A DNA stretch of 64,000 nucleotides, taken from the NCBI GenBank assembly GCA_944320885.1, contig CALUJE010000004.1, positions 92,102 through 156,101 on the forward strand. Reading direction: 5' to 3'. This DNA comes from an uncultured Phocaeicola sp. GTDB lineage: Bacteria; Bacteroidota; Bacteroidia; Bacteroidales; Bacteroidaceae. This document shows positions 18,521-27,231 of the stretch, one piece after another (positions within the stretch are counted from its first letter, which is position 1; each line of letters begins with the position of its first letter). A program made the translations under genes and the position numbers. Below the pieces are notes generated by a model. That model saw only the letters and a list, made by a program, of their open reading frames with translations. It made no database searches and had not been told where the DNA came from.

Positions 18521-18562
18521 AACGCCCCAAAAGTTTGGTTTATACTTTTGGAGCGTTTTTTT
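18521..18562. terminator. Terminator between convergent TlpA and argE genes
   Basis: A stem made of AACGC and CCAAAAGT (18521-18534) pairs with ACTTTTGG and GCGTT (18544-18557) with one mismatch, followed by a T run on the plus strand. Confidence 0.75.
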
Positions 18563-18617
18563 ATGAGATGTGGTTATTAGCTTTTCCGGTAAAGGTATAA
18601 AGATTGTGTAATGCTTG

Positions 18618-19679
18618 TTAAATCTCCAGTCCGTCAAGCAGCTGGTAGTAAAGCTCTATGGCTTCTTCTATTTCCTTTATGAGAATGTACTCGTTGGCAG
18701 TATGCGAGCGTGACGACTTTCCCGGACCCATTTTTACCGAGGGGAAGTTCATCAGAGCCTGGTCTGACAGGGTAGGCGAGCCGAATGGCGTGCGTCCCAG
18801 TTCCACGGCACGGCGTATTACGGGGTGTTCGCTGTCAATGTGTGAAGAATTTAGGCGGAAGGAACGTGCCTGCACTTCGCTGCCCACCTGCTCTTTGATA
18901 AGTCCGAAGAGCTCTTCGTTGGAATAGTTCTCATTGCTTCGGATGTCAACCACGAAGGTACATTTGTCGGGAATCACATTATGCTGTGTTCCGGCATTGA
19001 TTTGGGTGACGGTCATCTTCACCGGTCCGAGCAGCGGTGAAACCTTTTCGAACTGGTGAGAGCGAAACCATTCGATGTCCTTCATCGCATGGTAGATGGC
19101 ATTGTCGCCTTCTTCGCGTGCCGCATGTCCGGCTGTGCCGTGTGCGGTGACGTCGAGCACCATCAGTCCCTTTTCGGCGATGGCGGGTTGCATCTCGGTA
19201 GGTTCGCCCACAATACCCAGTGTGATGGGCGGCAACTTGGGCAATACGCTTTCGATGCCGTTCTTTCCCGATACTTCCTCTTCGCACGAAGCCAGGAAGA
19301 TGAGGTTATAAGGTTGTGTCTTTGCGGTGAGCTGGCAGAATACCTGGAACAGGCTCACCAGACTTCCGCCGGCGTCGTTGCTGCCCAGTCCGTAAATCTT
19401 TCCGTTCACTTCGGTTGCGGTAAACGGCTGCTTCTGCCATCCGTTCACCGGCTTCACCGTGTCGATGTGTGAGTTGAGCAGGATGGTCGGTTTCTTGAGG
19501 TCGAACATCGGGCTTACGCACCATATGTTGTTTCCGGAGCGGTTGGTAAGTATTCCGCTTTTTTCGATATACATCTGCAGAATATCGGCCGCTTTTTCCT
19601 CTTCGCGGCTGATAGACGGTATGCTGATAAGCAGTTTGAGCAAATTGATTGCCTCGTTGACAGTTGCTTCTTTATCCAT
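18618..19679 (-). CDS. argE: M20 family N-acyl-L-ornithine deacylase (ArgE type)
   Basis: 353 residues from Met at 19679. M20 zinc-peptidase landmarks are present: LLNSHIDTV, the GLGSNDAGG metal-site region, and FLASCEEEVSG with the catalytic glutamates, followed by GEPTEMQPAIAEKG at the dimerisation domain. ArgE-type enzymes remove the acyl group from acylornithine; given the Pro90 carbamoyltransferase elsewhere in the window, the physiological substrate here may be a succinylated intermediate (inference). An upstream in-frame ATG at 19700 is less likely because it sits directly behind the -7 box, at or before the expected transcription start. Confidence 0.85.
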   Translation of the reverse strand: MDKEATVNEAINLLKLLISIPSISREEEKAADILQMYIEKSGILTNRSGNNIWCVSPMFDLKKPTILLNSHIDTVKPVNGWQKQPFTATEVNGKIYGLGSNDAGGSLVSLFQVFCQLTAKTQPYNLIFLASCEEEVSGKNGIESVLPKLPPITLGIVGEPTEMQPAIAEKGLMVLDVTAHGTAGHAAREEGDNAIYHAMKDIEWFRSHQFEKVSPLLGPVKMTVTQINAGTQHNVIPDKCTFVVDIRSNENYSNEELFGLIKEQVGSEVQARSFRLNSSHIDSEHPVIRRAVELGRTPFGSPTLSDQALMNFPSVKMGPGKSSRSHTANEYILIKEIEEAIELYYQLLDGLEI

Positions 19680-19701
19680 ATTATTTGTATGATTGTGCAT
19701 G

Positions 19702-19709
19702 CAAAAGTA
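19702..19709 (-). promoter_or_regulatory. -7 box of argE
   Basis: The minus strand reads TACTTTTG, ending two bases before the ATG at 19700. Transcription should start inside or just after that codon, so the start at 19679 (leader about 17 bases) is preferred. Confidence 0.55.
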
Positions 19710-19730
19710 CTATTCTTCGAAATAAAAGCA

Positions 19731-19738
19731 TAACTTTG
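19731..19738 (+). promoter_or_regulatory. -7 box of the acyl-CoA ligase gene
   Basis: TAACTTTG, a TAnnTTTG match, 28 bases before the ATG at 19766. It forms a divergent pair with the argE promoter. Confidence 0.5.
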
Positions 19739-19765
19739 TACACAAAATTAAACTATCGTTAAAAA

Positions 19766-21571
19766 ATGTCTCATCCTCATTTAGCTTTGCTTGTGCATGA
19801 ACAGGCAAAAAAATATGCAGACAGGGTAATGCTCCGTTATCGCGACTACACGCGTGAATGCTGGCTCCCTGTTACATGGAACCAGTTTTCGCATACGGTG
19901 GACGTGGCTGCGCGTTCATTATTGGAGTTGGGTGTACAAATACAAGAAAATATAGGTGTGTTCTCTCAGAACAAGCCGGAATGCCTGTATACAGACTTTG
20001 CCGCCTTTGCCGTAAGGGCTGTGTCCGTTCCGCTTTATGCCACCAGTTCGGAAGAGCAGGTAGAGTATATCGTTAACGATGCAGCCATACGCTATCTGTT
20101 TGTGGGCGAGCAGTATCAGTATGATGTGGCTTTCCGCATTTCCACTCTTTGCCCTTCACTCAAACGTATTATTATATTCGACAAGCAGGTAATCCGTCAT
20201 TCACAGGATACCATGTCACTTTACTATAACGACTTCCTGGCTCTGGGTACCGACAAGTCTGTGGCCGGAGAGCTGGACAAGCGCATGCACGAGGCGTGTG
20301 ATACCGACATAGCCAATATCCTTTATACATCGGGAACTACGGGTGTGTCAAAAGGTGTAATGATTCACCACTCCTGCTATAAGGAAGCTTTCAGAATTCA
20401 CGATATCCGCCTTTCGGAAATATCCGATAAGGATGTGGTTATGAACTTCCTTCCGCTGACGCATATCTTTGAAAAGGCATGGACCTATTACTGCATCTGT
20501 CTGGGATGTACCATCTGCGTCAACCTGCGTCCGGCCGATATCCGTGATACCATCAAGGAAGTACGCCCTACGGCCATGTGTGCCGTACCCCGTTTCTGGG
20601 AAAAGGTATATTCAGGCGTGCAGGACAAGATAGCTCAAAGCAGTTTTCTTACGCGCATGATTTTCCGCGATGCCCTGAAGGTGGGACACCGCTATAATCT
20701 GGATTATGTCCGTGTGGGCAAGGTTGCTCCCCTGTGGCTGCGCATGCGCTACCGCATGTATGAGAAGACGGTTTATTCACTGCTGAAGAAAACGGTGGGT
20801 ATTGAGAACGGACGTTTCTTCCCAACGGCAGGAGCCGCTATTCCGCCGGTAGTAGAAGAATTCGTGCATTCGGTAGGCATTCCCATGATTACGGGATACG
20901 GACTTACCGAGTCGACTGCTACTGTATCGTGCGACGACATGCCTCACTATACCATCGGTTCGGTGGGTAAACTGATGCCCGACGTAGAACTGAAATTCGG
21001 TGAAAACAACGAGATACTGCTTCGTGGAAAGACCATTACGAAGGGATATTACAAGAAAGACGATTTGACAAAGGCTGCCATCGACGAAGACGGATGGTTC
21101 CATACGGGTGATGCCGGTTACATAAAGGACGGTGAACTCTTCCTTACCGAGCGCATCAAGGACCTGTTCAAGACCTCCAACGGAAAGTACATCGCTCCGC
21201 AGGCCATTGAGAGCAAGCTGGTGGTGGACCGCTACATTGACCAGATAGCCATTGTGGCCGACCAGCGCAAGTATGTCACGGCGCTGATTGTGCCTACCTA
21301 CGACGTGGTGAGAGAGTATGCGGCCAAACACCGCATCGTGTACCAGACGATGGACGAGCTGCTGAAAAATGAACGTATCATGCAGCTTTACAAGGAACGC
21401 ATTGATACCCTTCAGCAGCAGCTGGCGCATTATGAACAGGTGAAATACTTTACCCTCTTGCCCGAACCGTTCAGCATGGAAAAGGGAGAGCTGACCAATA
21501 CGCTCAAGATAAAGCGTCAGGTGGTATACCGGAATTATGCGGCCGAGATAGAGAAAATGTATGAAGAATGA
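19766..21571 (+). CDS. Long-chain fatty acid-CoA ligase (AMP-forming)
   Basis: 601 residues. It has the ANL-superfamily motifs in order: the P-loop-like ILYTSGTTGVSKGV, then GYGLTESTATVS in the adenylate site, then GWFHTGDAGYI with the hinge Asp and the following LFLTERIKDLFKTSNG. This length and motif set match FadD/Acs-type ligases that activate fatty acids to acyl-CoA through an acyl-AMP. No fatty-acid oxidation genes are nearby, so exogenous fatty acid recycling is a reasonable but unproven role. Confidence 0.9.
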   Translation: MSHPHLALLVHEQAKKYADRVMLRYRDYTRECWLPVTWNQFSHTVDVAARSLLELGVQIQENIGVFSQNKPECLYTDFAAFAVRAVSVPLYATSSEEQVEYIVNDAAIRYLFVGEQYQYDVAFRISTLCPSLKRIIIFDKQVIRHSQDTMSLYYNDFLALGTDKSVAGELDKRMHEACDTDIANILYTSGTTGVSKGVMIHHSCYKEAFRIHDIRLSEISDKDVVMNFLPLTHIFEKAWTYYCICLGCTICVNLRPADIRDTIKEVRPTAMCAVPRFWEKVYSGVQDKIAQSSFLTRMIFRDALKVGHRYNLDYVRVGKVAPLWLRMRYRMYEKTVYSLLKKTVGIENGRFFPTAGAAIPPVVEEFVHSVGIPMITGYGLTESTATVSCDDMPHYTIGSVGKLMPDVELKFGENNEILLRGKTITKGYYKKDDLTKAAIDEDGWFHTGDAGYIKDGELFLTERIKDLFKTSNGKYIAPQAIESKLVVDRYIDQIAIVADQRKYVTALIVPTYDVVREYAAKHRIVYQTMDELLKNERIMQLYKERIDTLQQQLAHYEQVKYFTLLPEPFSMEKGELTNTLKIKRQVVYRNYAAEIEKMYEE

Positions 21572-21582
21572 CCGCAGAAACT

Positions 21583-21614
21583 GTGTGGCCCTTCGCATTA
21601 TTCTATTATCTTTG
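21583..21614 (+). promoter_or_regulatory. Promoter of prfB
   Basis: TATCTTTG at 21607-21614 matches the -7 box. TGTG at 21583-21586 is a weak -33 candidate 20 bases upstream. Confidence 0.45.
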
Positions 21615-21643
21615 CACGAACGAAATAAAATAAGTACCTAAGC

Positions 21644-22759
21644 ATGATTACAATAGAACAACTGAAAGACGTAAAAGAACGTACCGAAGCCTTGAAACGC
21701 TACCTCGACATTGACTCCAAACTGATTCAGGTGGAAGAGGAACAGTTGAGAACACAGGTCCCCGGATTCTGGGACGATGCCAAGAAGGCTGAGGCGCAGA
21801 TGAAGAAAGTGAAAAGCCTGCAGGGATGGATTGACGGATACAAGGAAGTGAAAAGCCTTACCGACGAGCTGGAGCTGGCCTTCGACTTTTGCAAGGATGA
21901 GCTGGTGACCGAAGCTGAAGTGGACGACGCCTATCACAAGGCCATGGAAGCCATCGAAGCGCTGGAGCTGAAGAACATGTTGCGTCAGGAAGCCGACCAG
22001 ATGGACTGCGTGCTGAAAATCAATTCGGGTGCGGGAGGTACTGAAAGTCAGGACTGGGCATCGATGCTGATGCGTATGTATATGCGCTGGGCCGAAGCCA
22101 ATAAATATAAGGTGGCCATTGCCAACCTGCAGGAAGGTGACGAGGCCGGTATCAAAACGGTAACTCTTGAAATCCAGGGTGCCTATGCCTACGGTTACCT
22201 CAAGGGAGAAAACGGTGTGCACCGTCTGGTGCGCGTATCGCCCTACAACGCTCAGGGCAAGCGAATGACTTCTTTCGCCTCGGTGTTTGTGACTCCACTG
22301 GTCGATGATACCATCGAAGTCGACATCAGCCCCGCATGCATCTCGTGGGATACCTTCCGAAGCGGCGGTGCCGGCGGACAGAACGTAAACAAGGTAGAGT
22401 CGGGAGTACGTCTGCGTTATCAGTACAAAGACCCTTATACCGGTGAAGAAGAGGAAATCCTCATCGAGAACACCGAGACCCGTGACCAGCCGAAGAACAA
22501 GGAAAACGCCATGCGTCAGTTGCGCTCTATCCTTTACGAAAAGGAAATGAAGCACCGTATGGCAGAGCAGGCTAAGATTGAAGCCGGAAAGAAAAAGATT
22601 GAGTGGGGTTCGCAAATTCGAAGCTATGTGTTTGACGACCGCCGTGTGAAAGATCACCGCACCAACTTCCAGACCTCGGATGTAAACGGTGTGATGGACG
22701 GAAAAATTGACGGATTTATCAAGGCATATCTCATGGAGTTTGGCGATGCCGAAGTATAA
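21644..22759 (+). CDS. prfB: Peptide chain release factor 2
   Basis: 371 residues in one uninterrupted frame. GGQ (residues 244-246), which triggers peptide release, lies in SGGAGGQNVNKVES. The stop-codon recognition tripeptide, SPF in E. coli RF2, reads SPY here (199-201). The E. coli programmed +1 frameshift site is absent: the equivalent position (Leu21-Asp22) reads CTC GAC with no in-frame TGA, so RF2 autoregulation by frameshifting is not expected. Confidence 0.96.
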   Translation: MITIEQLKDVKERTEALKRYLDIDSKLIQVEEEQLRTQVPGFWDDAKKAEAQMKKVKSLQGWIDGYKEVKSLTDELELAFDFCKDELVTEAEVDDAYHKAMEAIEALELKNMLRQEADQMDCVLKINSGAGGTESQDWASMLMRMYMRWAEANKYKVAIANLQEGDEAGIKTVTLEIQGAYAYGYLKGENGVHRLVRVSPYNAQGKRMTSFASVFVTPLVDDTIEVDISPACISWDTFRSGGAGGQNVNKVESGVRLRYQYKDPYTGEEEEILIENTETRDQPKNKENAMRQLRSILYEKEMKHRMAEQAKIEAGKKKIEWGSQIRSYVFDDRRVKDHRTNFQTSDVNGVMDGKIDGFIKAYLMEFGDAEV

Positions 22760-22785
22760 CAATAACCCAAAAACATTTAATTACC

Positions 22786-22926
22786 ATGAGCCAGAAAAGC
22801 AAACAAAAACATGTTGCCCGTGAAAAACGTGAGGAGCAACAAGCAGAACGTGTAGTAAAAGGTATATTTATCGGCTTGATTGTGTTGGCCGTGATTGCAA
22901 TGATTTGCTACTCTATCTGGGCTTGA
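22786..22926 (+). CDS. Small single-pass membrane protein, 46 residues
   Basis: A short ORF starting 26 bases after the prfB stop. The N-terminal half is basic and charged (SQKSKQKHVAREKREEQQAE). A hydrophobic helix follows (GIFIGLIVLAVIAMICYSI), giving a tail-anchored or N-in single-pass protein. It probably shares a transcript with prfB, since a strong terminator follows at 22947-23030 and none lies between them. Function unknown. Confidence 0.7.
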   Translation: MSQKSKQKHVAREKREEQQAERVVKGIFIGLIVLAVIAMICYSIWA

Positions 22927-22946
22927 TAGCCTATTCTATAACAGGT

Positions 22947-23030
22947 GAGGCACGGAGAATGTGTGAGGTGAACCGGTATGCCCTCGGGCAGAAAGGTCGG
23001 AGAAGCATACACATCTTCCGTGCTCTTTTT
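22947..23030 (+). terminator. Terminator after the 46-residue ORF
   Basis: An imperfect long stem, GAGGCACGGAGAATGTGT (22947-22964) with ACACATCTTCCGTGCTC (23009-23025), is followed by TTTTT. Confidence 0.75.
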
Positions 23031-23046
23031 ATAAACAGACAACCGT

Positions 23047-23526
23047 ATGGCACAGGAAATTGAAAGGAAGTTTCTCGTCAAAGGCGAGTACAAGCACATG
23101 GCTACAGAGTGGCACCACATGGTGCAGGGATATATATGCAGCACCGGAGGACGCACGGTGCGCGTACGCATAACCGACGAAAAGGCCTATCTTACCATCA
23201 AGGGCCTTTCACGGAATGACGGACTGAGCCGCTATGAATGGGAACACGAAATACCCGTAAACGAAGCCCGTGAACTGATGAAGCTCTGCGAACCGGGAAT
23301 GATTGAGAAAACCCGTTATCTCGTCCCTTCCGGCACCCATGTCTTTGAGGTGGATGAGTTCTTCGGTGAGAACAGCGGACTGGTAGTGGCTGAAGTGGAA
23401 CTCCGGTACGAAGACGAGCCGTTTGAACGTCCTTCTTTTTTGGGACAGGAAGTTACAGGTGACAGACGTTATTACAATTCCTGTCTGATGAAACATCCCT
23501 ATTCTGCATGGAAGAGTAACGAATGA
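23047..23526 (+). CDS. CYTH-domain triphosphate tunnel protein
   Basis: 159 residues forming a single CYTH domain. It opens with the defining EIERKFLV motif and continues with alternating charged strands (GRTVRVRITDEKAYLTIKG, YEWEHEIP, FEVDEFFGENSGLVVAEVEL). The family hydrolyses inorganic or nucleoside triphosphates inside a charged beta tunnel; short bacterial members like this are often tripolyphosphatases. The substrate cannot be assigned from sequence alone. Confidence 0.88.
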   Translation: MAQEIERKFLVKGEYKHMATEWHHMVQGYICSTGGRTVRVRITDEKAYLTIKGLSRNDGLSRYEWEHEIPVNEARELMKLCEPGMIEKTRYLVPSGTHVFEVDEFFGENSGLVVAEVELRYEDEPFERPSFLGQEVTGDRRYYNSCLMKHPYSAWKSNE

Positions 23527-23581
23527 GTGCTTTTTAGTGCGTATTTGCGTCAGATATTCGTCATAACTCTGATTTTATTTC

Positions 23582-23589
23582 TATATTTG
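23582..23589 (+). promoter_or_regulatory. -7 box of the NSS transporter gene
   Basis: TATATTTG (TAnnTTTG) 40 bases before the start codon. Confidence 0.45.
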
Positions 23590-23629
23590 CACTGTTAGCG
23601 TAATTTTAATAACAGAATGAAATAAAAGT

Positions 23630-24994
23630 ATGGCGAATTCTAACAGAGCGAATTTTGAAAGCCGTATCGGAGTGATACTGGCATCGGCCGGTTCGGCAGT
23701 AGGATTGGGAAACATCTGGCGTTTCCCCTATGAGACAGGGCAGCATGGTGGAGCTGCGTTCATTTTGATTTATCTCTTTTGTATCATATTGTTGGGCATG
23801 CCGGTCATGATATCGGAATTCCTTATCGGTCGCCGTTCGCGTGCCAATACTGCCGGAGCCTATCAGATTCTGGCACCGGGAACTCCCTGGCGCTGGGTGG
23901 GATTTCTGGGTGTACTTACCGGATTTCTCATTCTGAGCTACTATTCGGTAGTGGCCGGATGGACGCTTGAGTTTGTCATGGAGGCCGGAGTAAACGGCTT
24001 TGCAGGCAAGACGCCGGCTGACTTTGCGGCAGCCTTTGCCGAGTTCTCGAAAGATCCGTTCCGTCCGCTGATATGGCTGGCCTGTTTCCTGCTCATCACT
24101 CACTTTGTGGTGGTGCGCGGTGTGAAGAAAGGTATTGAGAAGTCGGCCAAGATGATGATGCCCATGCTGTTTATTCTCGTGCTTGTGCTGGCCGGATGCT
24201 CCATTTCACTTCCCGGTGCTCAGGCCGGACTGAATTTCCTGTTGAAGCCCGACTTCTCAAAGGTGACTGCCGATGTGATACTGGGTGCTATGGGACAGGC
24301 CTTTTATTCATTGAGTCTGGGAATGGGATGCCTGTGTACGTATGCCTCTTATTTCAGTAAGGATACCAACCTGGCGCGTACGGCCTTCAATGTAGGAGCC
24401 ATCGATACGCTGATTGCCGTTCTGGCCGGACTTATCATATTTCCGGCGGCCTTCTCGGTAGGCATACAGCCCGATACGGGTCCGGCATTGATATTCATTA
24501 CCTTGCCCAACGTATTCCAACAGGCTTTCCACAATCTGCCTGTTCTTTCGTATATCTTCTCGCTGATGTTTTATGTATTGCTGGCACTGGCTGCGCTGAC
24601 CTCAACCATTTCCATGCATGAGGTAGTGACTGCCTACCTGCACGAAGAGTTCCGTCTCACGCGTAAGAAGGCGGCAGCCTTTGTTACGGGCGGATGCTTT
24701 GTGCTGGGTGTATGCTGTTCGCTGTCGTTGGGTGTATGGAGCGGATTTACCGTCGGCGGATTGACACTGTTCGACCTCTTCGACTTTGTTACGGCAAAAA
24801 TCATGCTTCCGTTCGGGGGTATGCTGATATGTCTCTTTGTAGGCTGGTATCTTGACCGCAAGCTGGTTTATTCCGAAGTGTCAAACGACGGAAGTCTGAA
24901 AGTGAAATTCTTCAAGGCATATATTTTCCTGATACGTTATATCGCTCCGGTTGCCATTGCGCTGATATTCCTTAAGGAAATGGGTAATCTCTAA
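23630..24994 (+). CDS. Neurotransmitter:sodium symporter (NSS/SNF) family transporter
   Basis: 454 residues with about 11-12 hydrophobic helices. The first helix carries the family signature (IGVILASAGSAVGLGNIWRF), whose unwound GxG region binds sodium and substrate in LeuT. NSS proteins import amino acids or related amines with sodium. No metabolic neighbour suggests the substrate. It is monocistronic by position, with VanZ convergent downstream. Confidence 0.92.
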   Translation: MANSNRANFESRIGVILASAGSAVGLGNIWRFPYETGQHGGAAFILIYLFCIILLGMPVMISEFLIGRRSRANTAGAYQILAPGTPWRWVGFLGVLTGFLILSYYSVVAGWTLEFVMEAGVNGFAGKTPADFAAAFAEFSKDPFRPLIWLACFLLITHFVVVRGVKKGIEKSAKMMMPMLFILVLVLAGCSISLPGAQAGLNFLLKPDFSKVTADVILGAMGQAFYSLSLGMGCLCTYASYFSKDTNLARTAFNVGAIDTLIAVLAGLIIFPAAFSVGIQPDTGPALIFITLPNVFQQAFHNLPVLSYIFSLMFYVLLALAALTSTISMHEVVTAYLHEEFRLTRKKAAAFVTGGCFVLGVCCSLSLGVWSGFTVGGLTLFDLFDFVTAKIMLPFGGMLICLFVGWYLDRKLVYSEVSNDGSLKVKFFKAYIFLIRYIAPVAIALIFLKEMGNL

Positions 24995-25068
24995 ACTGAC
25001 AGGATGCATGGCAGGAGAACAGGCAGGGCAGATTTCCTGTTGCCGGTACTCCCGTCATGCCGGGCATG

Positions 25069-25455
25069 TCAGGCTTTCTTGAGAAACTGGTGCCGGTACC
25101 AGGCGAATCCGAGTATGGCCGAGATGACTACTCCCAGACTGTTTGCTATGAAATCCATCCAGTCGCCCGAGCGGTAGGTGGTGCAGTATCCCTGCATGAG
25201 CTCTATGATTCCGCCCATTGCTATGGGCAGTACGATGGCTCCGATACACAACTTCTTGTAGCGGATGCGCGTATGGCTTCGCAGATATTCAATCCACAGG
25301 CTTGACGAGAGGACAAGATACATGGCTATATGAGTCCATTTGTCGATAAACGGAACTTCTTCCATCGGGGTTTCGGGAACCTTGAAGAATGACAGGAACA
25401 GAATAATAGCTATCAGGAGCCATGAAACGGTGTAACGTAAGATGAGTTTTACCAT
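25069..25455 (-). CDS. VanZ-like small membrane protein
   Basis: 128 residues from MVKLILRYTV at 25455. It has about four hydrophobic segments and the VanZ-type motifs FIDKWTHIAMYLVLS and GIIELMQGYCTTYRSGDWMDFIANSLGV. VanZ-like proteins are short membrane proteins of uncertain role, named after the teicoplanin-resistance accessory protein. The longer in-frame start at 25686 would run through the start of the divergent gene and adds residues unlike the family, so it is rejected. Confidence 0.85.
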   Translation of the reverse strand: MVKLILRYTVSWLLIAIILFLSFFKVPETPMEEVPFIDKWTHIAMYLVLSSSLWIEYLRSHTRIRYKKLCIGAIVLPIAMGGIIELMQGYCTTYRSGDWMDFIANSLGVVISAILGFAWYRHQFLKKA

Positions 25456-25518
25456 AGTTGATTTGTTTTTGTTTCCGATGCTGCAAATGTATAATAACTT
25501 TACAGACTTTGTACAGGT

Positions 25519-26478
25519 ATGTGGAAGGATTTTTTTTATTTCTCGCGAACCGAACGGAAGGGGATTGTGCTTCTCTGTGCCGTTCTTCTGCTGATGGGTG
25601 CACTCTATGGAGGTTACCGTTATGGCAGACAGCAGGCAGAGACCGAAGAAACACCTCCGGATTCTTCCCTTCAGGCTTTCATGCATCGGGTGGAAGAGGG
25701 TAATGCTCTCAGGAAACGTAAGGAAGCGTATTCTTCAGGTAGAGAAGAAAGACCGGCTCTGCGCCCGTTTCCTTTCGACCCCAATACGGCCGACTCTTCC
25801 ATGCTGGCGCGTATGGGCCTTCCCGTGCGTGTGGTGCGTAATATCCTGAAATACCGCGCGGCTGGCGGATACTTCCGTAATCCCGAAGCACTGGCAAAGA
25901 TATACGGTCTCAGTGGAGAGACTTTTGCGGCCTTGCGCCCTTACATACGGATAGCCGATAACGGACAGTCAGAGACTGTAAGAGACAGAGACGTGCCGGC
26001 TCCCGGGAAACCATCGGAAGAGCGCAGACCACGCGCTGTGAAGTATCCCGAAGGAATCGTTATCGAACTGAACAAGGCCGATACGGCCGAACTGAAAAAG
26101 ATTCCCGGAATCGGCAGCGTCTATGCCGCAAGGATTGTGGCATACCGCCGGAGTATCGGAGGCTTCTGTGATGTGAGCCAGTTAAAGGAAGTGGGCGGAC
26201 TTCCTGAAGGTATTGAGCGCTGGTTTCGTATCAGCATCCCTCCGCAAAGAAATCTGAAAATCAACCGGTGGGGTGTAGAGCGTCTGCGTGCGCATCCCTA
26301 TCTCAACTTTTATCAGGCAAGGGCCATTGTAGAACACAGGCATAAGTACGGTCCGCTGAAATCACTGTCACAACTGGAACTTTATGACGTATTTGCCCCG
26401 TCTGACATAAAGAAGCTGGAGCCGTATGTCGATTTCTCCACGTTCGGTTCAGAAGGCGGTCAGGCGCAAAAAAAATGA
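25519..26478 (+). CDS. Membrane-anchored helix-hairpin-helix (ComEA-like) protein
   Basis: 319 residues. An N-terminal membrane helix (about 15-33; GIVLLCAVLLLMGALYGG) is followed by several helix-hairpin-helix units: FDPNTADSSMLARMGLPVRV, ELNKADTAELKKIPGIGSVY, and a later degenerate copy (AHPYLNFYQARAIVEHRHKYG). HhH units of this type bind DNA non-specifically, as in the competence protein ComEA. A periplasmic DNA-binding or uptake role is inference. It is divergent from the VanZ-like gene. Confidence 0.88.
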   Translation: MWKDFFYFSRTERKGIVLLCAVLLLMGALYGGYRYGRQQAETEETPPDSSLQAFMHRVEEGNALRKRKEAYSSGREERPALRPFPFDPNTADSSMLARMGLPVRVVRNILKYRAAGGYFRNPEALAKIYGLSGETFAALRPYIRIADNGQSETVRDRDVPAPGKPSEERRPRAVKYPEGIVIELNKADTAELKKIPGIGSVYAARIVAYRRSIGGFCDVSQLKEVGGLPEGIERWFRISIPPQRNLKINRWGVERLRAHPYLNFYQARAIVEHRHKYGPLKSLSQLELYDVFAPSDIKKLEPYVDFSTFGSEGGQAQKK

Positions 26479-26512
26479 CAACTTCCGATTCAATCACGAA
26501 CAAGAAGTTGTC
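26477..26512 (+). terminator. Weak hairpin after the HhH gene
   Basis: GACAACTTC (26477-26485) pairs with GAAGTTGTC (26504-26512), starting at the stop codon. There is no T-tract, so the terminator call is tentative. Confidence 0.4.
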
Positions 26513-26585
26513 TGATGCTAGTTTAGTTTCCCAAGCTCTCTTATGAGAAATTTTAATTATATGAAGTTGTGTGTATGTGGTCTGC

Positions 26586-26963
26586 TTATATCATGCTTCC
26601 TCTTTCATCGATGCGAACAATCACTTCCGTATTGTCTTTCAGCGTGATGTGCACCTTGTAAACTTTCATGCCGTTGCTGCTGTCGGCGTATATCCTGCTT
26701 ATGTGTCCGCCGGGATATCTGTCGGCCAGTGTGTATACTACAGCGTCGGGCAGTTCAGAAGCACTGATTACTATATCAGTTGCAGAAGAAGCTTCGGCCG
26801 GAAGTTGTGTTATCAGCAACCATTCTTGTATATTCATATGATATGTAGTGCTAGTGGTAAATGTATGGCACATATGCTTCATGAGTACGCTGTTCATGCT
26901 GCCTTGGGCCATGATGGTCAATGTCCCCCAAAAACATATTGCCGATAAAACTGCTCTTCTCAT
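26586..26963 (-). CDS. Small exported protein, PepSY-like
   Basis: 125 residues with a signal peptide (residues 1-19, ending IMAQ). The mature part resembles one half of a PepSY-like domain: LPAEASSATDIVISASELPD, a predicted helix with YPGGHISRIY, then strands YKVHITLKDNTEVIVRIDERG. Proteins of this fold are common periplasmic proteins in Bacteroides, with no firm function. It is monocistronic by position. The assignment rests on the pattern only. Confidence 0.6.
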   Translation of the reverse strand: MRRAVLSAICFWGTLTIMAQGSMNSVLMKHMCHTFTTSTTYHMNIQEWLLITQLPAEASSATDIVISASELPDAVVYTLADRYPGGHISRIYADSSNGMKVYKVHITLKDNTEVIVRIDERGSMI

Positions 26964-27172
26964 ACCTGAATCTTCTTTTGCGTTACTGACATTTGGATAT
27001 TTTAGTTGCTTATAAAAAACGAGAGGGCTGTGAAGACCCTGTTCCTCCTTTTCTGATAAAAGAAGTGCAATTTGCGTGCCATACGGTGAGATTGGCTGTA
27101 AGATATTGCATTATAGCGTATTATAATGAAACAGGATTGTAATGCCGTTTGTAGACAGGTGTGGAAAATGTA

Positions 27173-27205
27173 GAAAGCAGTGTGGAATATTTCCACACTG
27201 CTTTC
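27173..27205. terminator. Perfect 15 bp hairpin downstream of argF'
   Basis: GAAAGCAGTGTGGAA (27173-27187) and TTCCACACTGCTTTC (27191-27205) form a perfect stem with a 3-base loop, 27 bases past the argF' stop. Confidence 0.75.
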
Positions 27206-27231
27206 ATTTTCTGCCTTATGGGCAGCTATGT

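Noticed and set aside
21638..22762. Long open frame on the minus strand covering all of prfB
   Set aside because: It mirrors the codons of a well-conserved gene; the translation has no recognisable family and prfB is unambiguous.
25456..25686. Longer start of the VanZ-like gene
   Set aside because: Runs through the start of the divergent HhH gene, and the extension does not look like the family.
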